Origin: Mycolicibacterium septicum DSM 44393
Lineage (GTDB): Bacteria; Actinomycetota; Actinomycetes; Mycobacteriales; Mycobacteriaceae
Reading direction: 5' to 3'
DNA: 64,000 bases
Assembly (NCBI RefSeq): GCF_000455325.1
Contig: NZ_HG322951.1
Location: 3,187,015-3,251,014, forward strand
Below are positions 37,006 through 46,376 of the stretch, one piece after another (position 1 is the first letter of the stretch; every line of letters begins with the position of its first letter). The position numbers were made by a program, and so were the translations under genes. The notes beneath the pieces were generated by a model that had not been told where the DNA came from, made no database searches, and saw only the letters and a program-made list of their open reading frames with translations.

Positions 37006-37812
37006 CTTGGTGGCGCCGAGGACGTACTCGCCGGTGTCGGGATGGTGGGACCAGCCGCTGGAGGCTTGGGTGCCGCCATCCACGTGGATGGTCTGACCTG
37101 TGATGTAGCTGGACATATCGGACGCGAGAAACACTGCGGCGGCGGCCATCTCGTCGACATGGCCGGGGCGGCCCATCGGGACCATCAACCCGGCCCGCTC
37201 TTCGGCGCCCGGCGGGGAGAGAGCTCTGATGCCCTCGGTCATGGTGAGGTCGGGGGCCAGGGCGTTGACGCGGATGCCATGCAGTGCGAGTTCCAGTGCC
37301 GCGGTCTTGGTGTAGTTGATGACCCCGGCCTTGGCGGCGGCATAGGTGGCGTAACCCGGTGCGGCGCGGACGCCTTCGATGGAGGTGACGTTGATGATGC
37401 TGCCCGGTAGGTTCAGCTCGACGAGTTCCCGCGCCACACGTTGAGTGCACAGGTAGACATGGCGCAGGTTGGATCTGTAGAGCGTGTCCCAGCCGTTTTC
37501 GGTGGTGTCGAGGATGCCCGACCGGAATACACCCCCGGCGTTGTTGACGAGGATGGTGACCGGGCCCAGTTCGGCGACGGTCTGCGCCAGCGCGGCATCG
37601 ACGGCGGAGCTGTCCCGGACATCGGTGGGGATGCCGAGCGCACCGATCTCGTCGGCGGCCGCCGCACACGATTCGGGGGCCCGTTCCCAGATCGCCACCT
37701 TGGCTCCGAAGGCTTTCAGTCCCGCCGCGATGCCGCGACCGATACCTGCGCCGCCTCCGGTGACGACCGCGACGCGGTCCGTCAGAAGAATGCTCGAAGC
37801 ATCGAGAGTCAT
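37000..37812 (-). CDS. SDR-family oxidoreductase
   Basis: A 270-residue classical SDR: VVTGGGAGIGRGIAAGL, NNAGGVF, the serine in NVTSIEG, YAAAKAG and TGQTIHVDGGTQ. ATG 37812 has AGGAGACGGC upstream. It is divergent from a P450 gene across a 93-nt region that carries the ACGGTAA-type operator. It is likely the alcohol or ketone partner of that P450 in the predicted TetR regulon. Confidence 0.86.
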   Translation of the reverse strand: MTLDASSILLTDRVAVVTGGGAGIGRGIAAGLKAFGAKVAIWERAPESCAAAADEIGALGIPTDVRDSSAVDAALAQTVAELGPVTILVNNAGGVFRSGILDTTENGWDTLYRSNLRHVYLCTQRVARELVELNLPGSIINVTSIEGVRAAPGYATYAAAKAGVINYTKTAALELALHGIRVNALAPDLTMTEGIRALSPPGAEERAGLMVPMGRPGHVDEMAAAAVFLASDMSSYITGQTIHVDGGTQASSGWSHHPDTGEYVLGATKI

Positions 37813-37849
37813 GCCGTCTCCTGGGTCTCGTCAAAGCAGTACACAATGC

Positions 37850-37868
37850 TTACCGTAAGGTATACCGT
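37850..37868. promoter_or_regulatory. Predicted TetR operator, site 1
   Basis: TTACCGTAAGGTATACCGT; on the minus strand this is ACGGTATACCTTACGGTAA, identical at 16 of 19 positions to site 2 (44157-44175). It contains two ACGGT half-sites 12 bp apart and overlaps TANNNT -10 boxes. It lies between the divergent SDR (37812) and P450 (37906). Confidence 0.65.
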
Positions 37869-37905
37869 TGAGGCTGGCAGTGGCGTTCCAGGAAGGGGCT
37901 GCACG

Positions 37906-39066
37906 TTGGTTCCGAATGTCCATGACCCGGAGTTCTGGCAATACGGACCCGACCGCGAACTCGCGGAGCTGCGCCGGGGTTGCCCCGTCGCGCGGCATCC
38001 CGAGGCCGGCTTCTGGACGGTCGCCGGCCATGAACAGATCGTCGCGATCAGCAAGAATCCGGCGACCTACAGTTCGTCCAAGGGTGTCCTGATCGGCGAT
38101 CTGAAGCGCACCGTGACCGGTACGGAGTCCATTCTCTACGTCGATCCGCCACGGCACGTCGCGATGCGGCGCATCGTCAACAAGGGCTTCACCGTCCGCA
38201 GAGTTGCCGAACTTGCACCGATCGTCGAGCGCATCACGTCCGAGGTGCTCGATGCAATCGATCCGACGGTGCCGATCGATGCCGTGGACGCGATCAGCGC
38301 ACCGGTACCGATCCTGGTGATCGCTCACCTGCTGGGGGTCCCGGCCGAGGACCTCCCCACATTCCGCACGTGGTCGGATGCGATCGCGATTGCCGCGACG
38401 GACCCGACCGATCCGCGGGCGATGGCGGCGGTCGACTTCTTCGTCTACTTCAACACCAAGCTCGACGAGCGTGCGGCAGAGGTGGATCCGCCGGAGGACC
38501 TGCTCACGGCGATCACCGTGGATGCCGAACTTGACAGGGCCGAGCAACTCGGGTTCTGCATGAGCCTGCTGGTCGCGGGCAACGAGACGACCCGACACCT
38601 CATCAGCGGGGGACTGGTCGCCCTGGCCGATCATCCCGGGCAGCGGGCCACACTCGCCGAGGACGACTCCCGGATCCCGACCGCGGTCGAGGAGATGTTG
38701 CGTTGGGTCACACCGATTGTGGCGATGGCGCGTACCACGACATGCCCGGTGACATTGGGTGGCGTCGATGTCGGCACCGACGAGTATCTGGTGATGCTCT
38801 ATGCCGCCGCGAACCGGGACGAAGATGTGTTCGGTTCGGACGCGGCAGAATTCGACGTGACCCGGTCACCCAACCCGCATCTGGCCTTCGGGATAGGCGA
38901 GCACTTCTGCCTCGGCGCTCAGTTGGCCCGGCTGGAAGCCAAAATCGTGTTCACCGAGGTGTTGCGGCGCTGGCCGGACTATCAGGTACTCGATGGCGTG
39001 CAGATGGGCGCGTCGACACTTCTGCGGGAAACGACCAAACTTCCGATACTGCTGCAGGCCGATTGA
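37906..39066 (+). CDS. Cytochrome P450
   Basis: A 386-residue bacterial P450. The I-helix oxygen motif is AGNETTRHL, the K-helix ExxR is in EEMLRW, and the heme loop is FGIGEHFCLGAQ with the thiolate Cys near residue 335. It should hydroxylate an unactivated carbon with electrons from an unlinked ferredoxin. The start is TTG 37906, chosen for the AGGAAGGGG ribosome binding site and the lack of any in-frame ATG or GTG nearby; the N-terminus is slightly short for the family. Confidence 0.9.
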   Translation: MVPNVHDPEFWQYGPDRELAELRRGCPVARHPEAGFWTVAGHEQIVAISKNPATYSSSKGVLIGDLKRTVTGTESILYVDPPRHVAMRRIVNKGFTVRRVAELAPIVERITSEVLDAIDPTVPIDAVDAISAPVPILVIAHLLGVPAEDLPTFRTWSDAIAIAATDPTDPRAMAAVDFFVYFNTKLDERAAEVDPPEDLLTAITVDAELDRAEQLGFCMSLLVAGNETTRHLISGGLVALADHPGQRATLAEDDSRIPTAVEEMLRWVTPIVAMARTTTCPVTLGGVDVGTDEYLVMLYAAANRDEDVFGSDAAEFDVTRSPNPHLAFGIGEHFCLGAQLARLEAKIVFTEVLRRWPDYQVLDGVQMGASTLLRETTKLPILLQAD

Positions 39067-39072
39067 CATCGA

Positions 39073-40464
39073 CTATCGCACGTCGTTCTCCACGGCCTCG
39101 GCGAGCGCGTCGAGGACCTCGATCAGGTCGCCGGACGCGTCATCCGGCAGTGCGGTGAGCAGGGGGCGCAACCGGCTGTCCAGGCAGTTCAATGTGGCTG
39201 GCTTGTCGCGCTGCGCGACACGTGAACGCACCTCGACGATGGCCGACGTCAGCTCGGCGGAGTCGGCACCGGCAGAAGAGATCTGGGTCGCCAGAACATC
39301 GACCAGTTCCCAGTCGCGATACATCGCGTCGGAGGACTCGAAGAGCGCGAATCCGGTGACGGGCGTGCCTGCCATCGTCCCTTGGTAGCGGTACGGACCT
39401 TCGAGGTACTCGACCGGCAACGCATGCGCGGGAGCCTGCACCAGCGGCTCACCCGTCAACTCCAGATCGAGCTTCGCCGACCTGATGCTGTGCCGCCCGG
39501 GCATGTATCGGTGCGGCGACGGCGGTCGCACCAGGCTGCGAATCCTGTTGGGCCAGCGCACAAAACTGGTCGTGGTCACCTCGAGGTCCTCGACGCACTC
39601 CGGTGCGGTGCCGTCGTCGTAGGCCGCCGTGATTCCGGTGAACGGCACCAGCGCGTTGCCGAGGCGCCGGTCGAACTGTCGCCACACACTGAGGTCGGCA
39701 CCGTTGTCCAGGCTGATGGTGTGCCATTGGTGGCCCTGGCCGCGGATGTCGCCGGCAGTGGCGCCGCCGCCGGCGTAGCTCGGGAACCACTGCCGGTCGA
39801 TATGGCCGGACGGGCCCGTGACCTTCTCGGTGAACGCGCCCCAGCGCAATGTTCCGGTCATTCGCACACCGGTCTGGAAGTACGAGTAGGTGTCGTCCTG
39901 CAGGCTCGCGACGATCTTGCCGTTGTAGACCGACGCCCCGACCGGCACCGGAGACCGGGTGGGGGTCAGGTGCAGCCGCAATTCCATTGCGGCGTCGTCG
40001 ATGTCACGGCCGAATGCAGCGAAGTCATAGGTGTACGGGATCAGTGCTCCGCTGCTGTCACGACACGCCGCCCAGGTGGATGTGCCGGCACTGCTCGCGT
40101 AGCGCAGATCCAGGTATCCCTCGGCGCTGTCGAGTTTGTGCACAGTGCCGGGCTCCATGTTTCGCGGCGGCATGTCGTAGTCGGTGAAGGTGCCGTAGCT
40201 GCCGTGATCGAGGTCGAACAGCGCAAAGGTGTGGAAGTCGGCGACCACCTCACCGCCGGGGCGGTTCCTGTTGTAGATGGTGATGAAGGCGAACCGCCGA
40301 CCGGATTCCTGTCCCGTCAGATAGCCCGCGAGGTACCAGGTGTCGGACTGGTACTCGGGATGGGTGCCCTCGGCGCCGGGGAAATCGAGCTGGGGATCGC
40401 CGGGCACCAGGTGAAACGGGTACCGCCGCCAATCGGACTGTGTCGATGCATCGGTCGTGCTCAT
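39073..40464 (-). CDS. AttH/CrtC-like (lipocalin-type) hypothetical protein
   Basis: A 463-residue soluble protein. The pattern DTWYLAGYLTG, VVADFHTFALFDLDHGSYG, RYASSAGTSTWAACRD and GPSGHIDRQWFPSY resembles the duplicated lipocalin-like barrels of AttH/CrtC (carotenoid hydratase-like) proteins, where such His/Asp/Trp residues line the pocket. A helical C-terminal part follows residue 390. A hydratase or lipophilic-substrate-binding role fits its position at the end of the ALDH-SDR-ADH operon, but this is inference. ATG 40464 overlaps the ADH stop (ATGA). Confidence 0.55.
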   Translation of the reverse strand: MSTTDASTQSDWRRYPFHLVPGDPQLDFPGAEGTHPEYQSDTWYLAGYLTGQESGRRFAFITIYNRNRPGGEVVADFHTFALFDLDHGSYGTFTDYDMPPRNMEPGTVHKLDSAEGYLDLRYASSAGTSTWAACRDSSGALIPYTYDFAAFGRDIDDAAMELRLHLTPTRSPVPVGASVYNGKIVASLQDDTYSYFQTGVRMTGTLRWGAFTEKVTGPSGHIDRQWFPSYAGGGATAGDIRGQGHQWHTISLDNGADLSVWRQFDRRLGNALVPFTGITAAYDDGTAPECVEDLEVTTTSFVRWPNRIRSLVRPPSPHRYMPGRHSIRSAKLDLELTGEPLVQAPAHALPVEYLEGPYRYQGTMAGTPVTGFALFESSDAMYRDWELVDVLATQISSAGADSAELTSAIVEVRSRVAQRDKPATLNCLDSRLRPLLTALPDDASGDLIEVLDALAEAVENDVR

Positions 40465-41573
40465 GGTGGCCCGCTCTCCTCCTGCTCATTGACTATGACG
40501 GATCTGATGCCGGTACCACTGCGCAGATCGTCGAACGCGCCGTTCACCTCGTCGAGCGTGACCCGGCCGGTGATCAAGCGTTCCAGCGGAAGTCGCCCAG
40601 TTCGCCACAGGTTCAACAGCATCGGGAAGTCCCGCCCGGGTACCACTGATCCGTACTGGCACCCGACAAGGGTCTTGGCGTGCATGTAGAGGTCATAGGC
40701 CGAAAGGGAGACGCGTTCCTCCACCGGTGCGGCACCGACGATGCACGTGGTGCCGCCGCGCCGGGTCGCCTCGATCGCCGTCTCGATGGTGGCTCGGCGC
40801 CCGACCGCTTCGAATACGTAGTCCGCGCCGCGCCGTCCGGTGAGCGACCGGACCTGCTTGACGACATCACCATCGGCCGGGTTCACGGCGTGGGTGGCGC
40901 CCAGAGCTATCGCGGTCTCGCGGCGTGATGCCACCGGATCGATCGCGATGATCTCCGCGGCGCCACGGACTTTCGCGGCCATCAGCGACGCCAGGCCGAC
41001 GCCGCCGAGCCCGATGACCGCGACGGCGCTGCCGTGCTCGACCGGCGCGGTGTTGAGTGCAGCCCCCGCGCCGGTGGCGACACCGCAGCCGATCAGTGAC
41101 GCGATGTCCAACGGAATGTCGGCGTCGATCGGGACCACGGCGCGCGCCAGGCAGTTGGTGGCGGTCGCGAAGCTGGATACCCCCATCGACGTGAACAGGG
41201 CGTTGCCTCCGGCGTCGGTGGCATACGGCATCGAATAGGTGTCGCGGATCGCGTTGCGGCACAGATGGACTTCTCCGCGCAGGCAGAACCAACAATGACC
41301 ACAGGCGGCCACCCAGGCGATCACCACGTGATCGCCGGGCTTCACATGGTGCACGTCGGAACCCACCGACTCGACGACGCCGGCGCCTTCGTGTCCCAGG
41401 ACGCACGGTGTGCCGGCCGGCAGTGCTCCGGTGGCCTGAGACAGGTCGGAATGGCACACGCCGCTGGCGACGATGCGCACTCGAACCTGGTCGGGGGCAA
41501 GGGGCGCGAGCGTGATCTCGTCGACTTCGAGCGGCTTGCCGATGGTGCGGAGAATCGCGCCGCGTTCGCTCAT
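40461..41573 (-). CDS. Zinc-dependent alcohol dehydrogenase (MDR family)
   Basis: A 370-residue medium-chain dehydrogenase. The catalytic zinc site begins GVCHSDLSQATG and continues LGHEGAGVVESVG; the structural zinc lies in CGHCWFCLRGEVHLC. The NAD site is VIGLGGVGLASLMAAK with an acidic residue in IAIDP. It should oxidise a primary or secondary alcohol, NAD-linked. ATG 41573 has AGGAACCAGGG upstream. It is third in the operon led by the aldehyde dehydrogenase at 44070. Confidence 0.92.
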   Translation of the reverse strand: MSERGAILRTIGKPLEVDEITLAPLAPDQVRVRIVASGVCHSDLSQATGALPAGTPCVLGHEGAGVVESVGSDVHHVKPGDHVVIAWVAACGHCWFCLRGEVHLCRNAIRDTYSMPYATDAGGNALFTSMGVSSFATATNCLARAVVPIDADIPLDIASLIGCGVATGAGAALNTAPVEHGSAVAVIGLGGVGLASLMAAKVRGAAEIIAIDPVASRRETAIALGATHAVNPADGDVVKQVRSLTGRRGADYVFEAVGRRATIETAIEATRRGGTTCIVGAAPVEERVSLSAYDLYMHAKTLVGCQYGSVVPGRDFPMLLNLWRTGRLPLERLITGRVTLDEVNGAFDDLRSGTGIRSVIVNEQEESGPP

Positions 41574-41626
41574 CCCTGGTTCCTCTGGCTCGTCCGGATG
41601 CCCGGCTTCACGTCACCGGGCGCTGA

Positions 41627-42487
41627 CTACCCTGACCACGGTATGGCCTTGAGCGCACCGCCGGCATCGATACGCAGTTGCTGGCCGGTCACGTAACGGG
41701 CAGCGTCGGAGGCGAGGTAGAGCACCGCTTCGCTGACGTCCTCGGGTTCGACATAGGGGACCGGCATGGCGTTCATCAATGGGAAGGTCAACTCGGCGTC
41801 CTCGCGCGTCGGATTTTCCAGATCCGGCCGGAACGCCCGGTACATCGGCGTGCTGTGCAGCATGTCCGTATTGACGTTGGTCGGGTGGACAGCGTTGACC
41901 CGGATGAACTCCGGGGCCAGTTGCAGGGCGAGATTGTTGACGTAGTGCGACACCACCTGTTTGGCGAAACCGTAGCCGGCACCGCCCGGGCCGGCGTCCA
42001 TACCGCTGGTGTTCCCTGAGGACAGTGACGCGGCCAGCGAACCGGTCGCGATGATCGAGGCGCCGGCCTTGAGGTGCTTCAGGCTGGAATGAACCAGATT
42101 GAGCACGCCGACCAGATCGACGTCCACCGCGTCGACGAAGGCTTGTTGCGGACCACCTTTGGTGAGCGGCGCGATGCCGGCATTGGCCAACACGATGTCG
42201 AGCCTCCCGAATTCGGCCACCCCGGCGTCCACGGCGGCCGACAGGGCGACGCGATCGCGGACGTCGGCGATGACGGTGTAGGCCTTGCGGCCTTCCTTCT
42301 CGATCAACCGGGCCGTCTCGTCGAGGTCTTCCGGCCGGGCCAACGGGTAGTCGTTGGTCGCGATGTCCTGGCACAGATCGATCGCGATGATGTCGGCGCC
42401 CTCGGCGGCCAGCAATCTGGCATGTGACCGCCCCTGCCCGCGCGCCGCACCGCTGATGACAGCTACCTTGCCCTCGACTCTGCCCAC
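41627..42487 (-). CDS. Mycofactocin-type SDR oxidoreductase
   Basis: A 286-residue SDR that starts VGRVEGKVAVISGAARGQGRSHARLLAAEGADIIAIDLC. The GRxEGKVA-x-SGAARGQGRSHA signature and a long insertion after IDLC (PLARPEDLDETARLIE) are the marks of the mycofactocin-dependent SDR subfamily, which holds its nicotinamide tightly and passes electrons to mycofactocin. The active site has GYGFAK. GTG 42487 follows AAGGGAGTCAGGCA. An upstream in-frame start would overlap the ALDH gene. No mycofactocin biosynthesis genes are in the window. Confidence 0.85.
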   Translation of the reverse strand: MGRVEGKVAVISGAARGQGRSHARLLAAEGADIIAIDLCQDIATNDYPLARPEDLDETARLIEKEGRKAYTVIADVRDRVALSAAVDAGVAEFGRLDIVLANAGIAPLTKGGPQQAFVDAVDVDLVGVLNLVHSSLKHLKAGASIIATGSLAASLSSGNTSGMDAGPGGAGYGFAKQVVSHYVNNLALQLAPEFIRVNAVHPTNVNTDMLHSTPMYRAFRPDLENPTREDAELTFPLMNAMPVPYVEPEDVSEAVLYLASDAARYVTGQQLRIDAGGALKAIPWSG

Positions 42488-42534
42488 TGCCTGACTCCCT
42501 TGTCGTGTTGTCGCCGGTGAATCCGGCTGCCGGC

Positions 42535-44070
42535 TCACAGATAGCCGATGGTCTTGGTCTCCAGGTACTGCTCGAATCCCTCGATGCCGTTCTGCCGTCC
42601 GACACCACTGGCCCGGTATCCGCCGTAGGGTGCGTCGGCACCGTAGAACAGTCCGCCGTTGACGCTGAACGAACCGGCGCGGACCCGGTTCGCAAAGCCC
42701 ATCGCGCGTTCGGGGGAACCGGAGAACACCGACCCGGACAGGCCGTACTCGCTGTCGTTGGCCAGCGCGAGTGCCTCGGCATCATCTGAGTACGGCATCA
42801 CCACCATCACCGGACCGAAGACCTCCTGGCGTGCGATCTCGGATGAGTTATCCACGCCGGCAACAAGTGTCGGTGTCAGGTAGTAACCACCGGCGAGCTC
42901 GGGGTGCAGCCCGACGGGCTTGTCGCCGCCGGTCAGGACCTCGGCGCCGGAGGCCCCGGCGCGTTCCACGAAGCCGAGGATCCGGTCCCGTTGCCCGGCG
43001 CTGATCACCGGTCCCAGCACGGTGTCCTGGCGGGCCGGGTCACCGGGCGGCAGCATCGAGAACAGCTCGGTGACCTTGTTGACGATGGTGTCGTACATCG
43101 CGGCCGGAACCAGGAGTCGGGTGTTGACCGCGCAGCCCTGGCCGGCGTGGAAACACACCTGGGCGGTGTTCGGCAGCGCCGTATCCACGTCGGCGTCGTC
43201 GAGGATCACCATCGCCGACTTGCCGCCGAGTTCCAGGAACACCCGCTTGAGCGTGTCGGCGCCCTTGCGGGCGATCAGTCGTCCGACGTGCGTCGACCCG
43301 GTGAATGACACCAGGTCCACTCGGGGGTCGGTGACGAGCAGCTCGGCCACCGCGTTATCGGGCGTGGTCACGACATTCACCACGCCGGCGGGGATGTCGG
43401 TGTGCTCGGCGATCAGCCGGCCGATCCGGGTGGACGTCCACGGTGTATTCGGGTCCGGTTTGAGCACAACGGTATTGCCGGTCGCCAAGGCCTGCCCGAG
43501 CTTGTTGGCCACGATCTCGAACGGATAGTTCCACGGGGCGATCGCGGCGACGACACCGACCGGCTCCTTGACCACGCGGCGCCGGCCGTCACCGGCCTTG
43601 CCGATACCGAGCTCGCGTTCCCAGGTGAAGGAGTCGATCAACTCGGTCGGGTAGATCAGCGCATCGTCGAGTGGCCAATCGACCTGCGCCATGACGGTGG
43701 TCATCCATGGAGCGCCGGCCTCCGCGATGATCTCCTCGCGCAGTTCTTCGCGCTCGGCCTCCAGTGCGGCCTGCAGCTGGAGCAGGCAGCGTTTGCGCAG
43801 TTGCCGGTTGACGCTCCAGTCGGTCTCGTCGAACGCGCGGCGGGCCGCGCAGATGGCGGCATCCATGTCCTCGGCGCCGGCGGCGGTGGCGCTGCCGATC
43901 ACCTTGCCGGTCGCCGGGCTGATGTTGTCGAACCGCCTGCCGGATCGCGCTTCGCGTAGTTCGCCGTCGATCAGCAGGCGGCCTTCGGCCCGGGCTGCGA
44001 CGCGCGCGTTCAGCGTGGTGGATTCGGTGGGCTCCAGCTGCACCGAAGCCGAGGACGATGGCGCTGTCAT
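42535..44070 (-). CDS. Aldehyde dehydrogenase
   Basis: A 511-residue NAD(P)-dependent aldehyde dehydrogenase. The catalytic Glu is in FLELGGKSAMV and the Cys in HAGQGCAVNTR; the Asn is in IAPWNYPF, and NAD binding uses FTGSTHVGRLI. It should oxidise an aldehyde to an acid. ATG 44070 has GGGAGCGTGC upstream. It heads the operon ALDH, mycofactocin-type SDR, zinc ADH, AttH-like. It is divergent from a second P450 across operator site 2. Confidence 0.93.
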   Translation of the reverse strand: MTAPSSSASVQLEPTESTTLNARVAARAEGRLLIDGELREARSGRRFDNISPATGKVIGSATAAGAEDMDAAICAARRAFDETDWSVNRQLRKRCLLQLQAALEAEREELREEIIAEAGAPWMTTVMAQVDWPLDDALIYPTELIDSFTWERELGIGKAGDGRRRVVKEPVGVVAAIAPWNYPFEIVANKLGQALATGNTVVLKPDPNTPWTSTRIGRLIAEHTDIPAGVVNVVTTPDNAVAELLVTDPRVDLVSFTGSTHVGRLIARKGADTLKRVFLELGGKSAMVILDDADVDTALPNTAQVCFHAGQGCAVNTRLLVPAAMYDTIVNKVTELFSMLPPGDPARQDTVLGPVISAGQRDRILGFVERAGASGAEVLTGGDKPVGLHPELAGGYYLTPTLVAGVDNSSEIARQEVFGPVMVVMPYSDDAEALALANDSEYGLSGSVFSGSPERAMGFANRVRAGSFSVNGGLFYGADAPYGGYRASGVGRQNGIEGFEQYLETKTIGYL

Positions 44071-44156
44071 GCACGCTCCCAGTTGACAATCCGGTCGGGC
44101 AACAGTCCGCGGGTAGTGGATAGGAATGCGACCGTGAAACGCATTTTGCGAAGATT

Positions 44157-44175
44157 ACGGTATGTCCTACGGTAA
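44157..44175. promoter_or_regulatory. Predicted TetR operator, site 2
   Basis: ACGGTATGTCCTACGGTAA, preceded by TT. The half-site ACGGTA recurs 12 bp apart. It is 16/19 identical to the minus strand of site 1 and lies between the divergent aldehyde dehydrogenase and P450. Confidence 0.65.
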
Positions 44176-44262
44176 CGTTGTGTCAACGGTGCTTCGACGG
44201 TGGTCGGAGGTTCGCGCCCGAGCTCGGGATCGGTCCCGTCGCGGGACGTACAGGAGGATGCA

Positions 44263-45462
44263 GTGACCCAATCGAAAGTGGTGTTCGACCCGTTTTCCGA
44301 CGACTTCTTCAACGCGCCATTCGACACCTACCGCCGTCTGCGTGACGAGGCCCCGGTCTACTACAACGAGAAGTACGACTTCTACGCATTGACCCGCCAT
44401 GCCGATGTGTCGGTCGCCCTGAAGGACTTCGAAACCTACTCGTCGTCCCGCGGTGTCGATCTGCAGATGGTGCAGTCCGATGACCCCGTGCCGCCGCTGA
44501 TCATCATGATGGATCCGCCTGACCACCGCCGGATGCGCAGTCTGGTCAACAAGGTGTTCACGCCGCGCGCCATCGAGCAGCAGCGCCAGACGGTGTCCGA
44601 TCAGATCGACAGGTTCCTGAATGCCGCGGACCCGACGGAATTTGATGTCGTGCAGGACTTCTCGGCGCTGTTCCCGGTCGAGGTCATCACCCACATGCTC
44701 GGGGTCCCGATCGACTTGCGCCAGAAAGTGCGTCTGCTGCTCGACAAGCAACTGGAACGCGAGTACGGCAAGGTCGAGATGCCGGAGGAAGGTATCGCGG
44801 CCGGTATCGAGACCGGCCTCATGTACTACGAGATCATTCAGCAGCGTCGGGCCGACCCCCAGGACGACATGATCAGCGATCTGATCGCCGTCGAACTCGA
44901 TCGCGACGGCGAGATGTCCAAACTCGACGACGTCGAGATCGCCGGCTTCGCCTCGATGCTCGGGGGAGCGGGCGCCGAGACCGTGACCAAGCTGGTCGGC
45001 AACGCCGTGGTGACCTTCGCCGAGCACCCCGAGCAGTGGGAGACGTTGCGCGCGGACCGCAGCAAGATCCCGGCCGCGGTGGAGGAGTTGCTGCGCTGGG
45101 AAGCTCCGGCCCAGTACCTGGTGCGCTACAGCATGCGGGACATCGAGCTGCACGGCAGCACCATCCCGGCCGGCAATCCCGTTCTGCTGTGCGTCGGTTC
45201 GGCCAACCGCGACGAGCGTGCCTTCACCGATGCCGACACCTTCGACATCGACCGGGACCGCAGCGAGGCGCAGAACGTCGGGCTCGGCTACGGCGTGCAC
45301 AGCTGCCTCGGCGCCGCACTCGCCCGCATGGAGAGCGTGATCGCGATCGACAAGCTGCTGGACTTCATGCCGCGATTCGAGGTCGATCGAGCCGGACTCA
45401 AGCGGGTGGCGATGACCAATGTGGTGGGCTGGCACAACGTTCCGGTGCGGGTCCTGCCGTGA
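44263..45462 (+). CDS. Cytochrome P450
   Basis: A 399-residue P450. The oxygen-binding motif is GGAGAETVTKL, the ExxR is in EELLRWE and the heme loop is LGYGVHSCLGAAL, with the Cys near residue 348. Compared with the first P450 (37906) the heme loop has Y instead of F at its start. GTG 44263 follows ACAGGAGGATGCA, a strong site; an in-frame ATG at 44200 lacks one. It is probably part of the same regulon through site 2. It converges on the TetR gene. Confidence 0.93.
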   Translation: MTQSKVVFDPFSDDFFNAPFDTYRRLRDEAPVYYNEKYDFYALTRHADVSVALKDFETYSSSRGVDLQMVQSDDPVPPLIIMMDPPDHRRMRSLVNKVFTPRAIEQQRQTVSDQIDRFLNAADPTEFDVVQDFSALFPVEVITHMLGVPIDLRQKVRLLLDKQLEREYGKVEMPEEGIAAGIETGLMYYEIIQQRRADPQDDMISDLIAVELDRDGEMSKLDDVEIAGFASMLGGAGAETVTKLVGNAVVTFAEHPEQWETLRADRSKIPAAVEELLRWEAPAQYLVRYSMRDIELHGSTIPAGNPVLLCVGSANRDERAFTDADTFDIDRDRSEAQNVGLGYGVHSCLGAALARMESVIAIDKLLDFMPRFEVDRAGLKRVAMTNVVGWHNVPVRVLP

Positions 45463-45479
45463 CGTTCGAAGTCCGAGAA

Positions 45480-46229
45480 TCAGCGCCTGGCGGTCTTCTT
45501 CGATTTCGTGGACTTCGTGCCCTTGGGCTTCGCCAGGAGTTCTTCGGCGCGGTTGATGATCGCTTCCAGCGTGAAATCGAACTCGAGGGCGTCGATCTTG
45601 TGCCCCTTGTACTCGAGCTCGTTCAGTAATGGATGTTCGGGCGTCACCCCGGTGGCGCGGGGGCCGCCGTTCTGTGCCTGAGCGGTGTTGAGATGCTCGA
45701 TCATCGACGTACCCCGGCTGTGCGCGGACAACGCCATGTACACCGTCAGCGCTTCGTCGGGGTTGAATCCCGCGTCGACCATGGTGCGGATGACCGTCTC
45801 CAGGTTGTCGACCGAGGCTTGAGTCGCCTGCGCGCTGAGTTCGCCCGTGCGCATCAGGATGAGTTCGCACAGCACAGGGTTCTCGCGGAAAACGACGTGC
45901 ATCTTGCGGAAGTGGTTGCGCAGTCCTTCTTGCCAGGTACCACCGTCCACGAACGGGTTACTGAAGTGGTACTGCTGGATGGCCCTGGCCGTCATGGCAT
46001 CGAGCAATTGCTCCTTCTTGCGGAAGTGCCAGTAGATGCTGGTGATCGGAACGTCCAGGTGTCTGGCCAACTCCGGCATGCTCAGGCCGGCGATCGAAAC
46101 CTCCTCGGCCAATTCGAATGCGCCGGAGATGATCTCCTCGACATCAAGGGATCCCCGGGGACGCCGTTTGGGCCTGGCGCTGCGCGCCCTGGCCGTACTC
46201 GGCTTCATGGCCGCGTTGGAATCTGCCAT
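45480..46229 (-). CDS. TetR-family regulator of the predicted catabolic regulon
   Basis: A 249-residue regulator. Its helix-turn-helix is at about residues 38-80 (AEEVSIAGLSMPELARHLDVPITSIYWHFRKKEQLL). The ligand domain follows, and the protein ends in a basic, Lys/Thr-rich tail, KPKGTKSTKSKKTARR, unusual for TetR and possibly a second DNA contact. ATG 46229 has AGGAGGGTCG upstream; a longer in-frame start lacks one. Operator-like repeats lie 80-180 bp upstream of its start. The same half-site occurs at two other divergent promoters nearby, so it is the best candidate to bind them. Confidence 0.85.
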   Translation of the reverse strand: MADSNAAMKPSTARARSARPKRRPRGSLDVEEIISGAFELAEEVSIAGLSMPELARHLDVPITSIYWHFRKKEQLLDAMTARAIQQYHFSNPFVDGGTWQEGLRNHFRKMHVVFRENPVLCELILMRTGELSAQATQASVDNLETVIRTMVDAGFNPDEALTVYMALSAHSRGTSMIEHLNTAQAQNGGPRATGVTPEHPLLNELEYKGHKIDALEFDFTLEAIINRAEELLAKPKGTKSTKSKKTARR

Positions 46230-46308
46230 CGACCCTCCTGGGTTCCGGTGCGTACTCAGACACGAGACGTGCTGCGACGTAAGGTAACTGTACGCTTTGC
46301 CCACCGCC

Positions 46309-46328
46309 TACGGTTATCGTTACCGTAA
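46309..46328. promoter_or_regulatory. Predicted TetR operator, site 3
   Basis: TACGGTTATCGTTACCGTAA: perfect inverted arms TACGGT and ACCGTA around 7 nt. It lies about 80 bp upstream of the TetR start and about 150 bp upstream of the leader ORF, and shares the ACGGT half-site with sites 1 and 2. Confidence 0.6.
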
Positions 46329-46376
46329 ACCTCCCCGCGATGTTTGCAACGGGCTGCGCCGGCTTCTCGCAACAGG

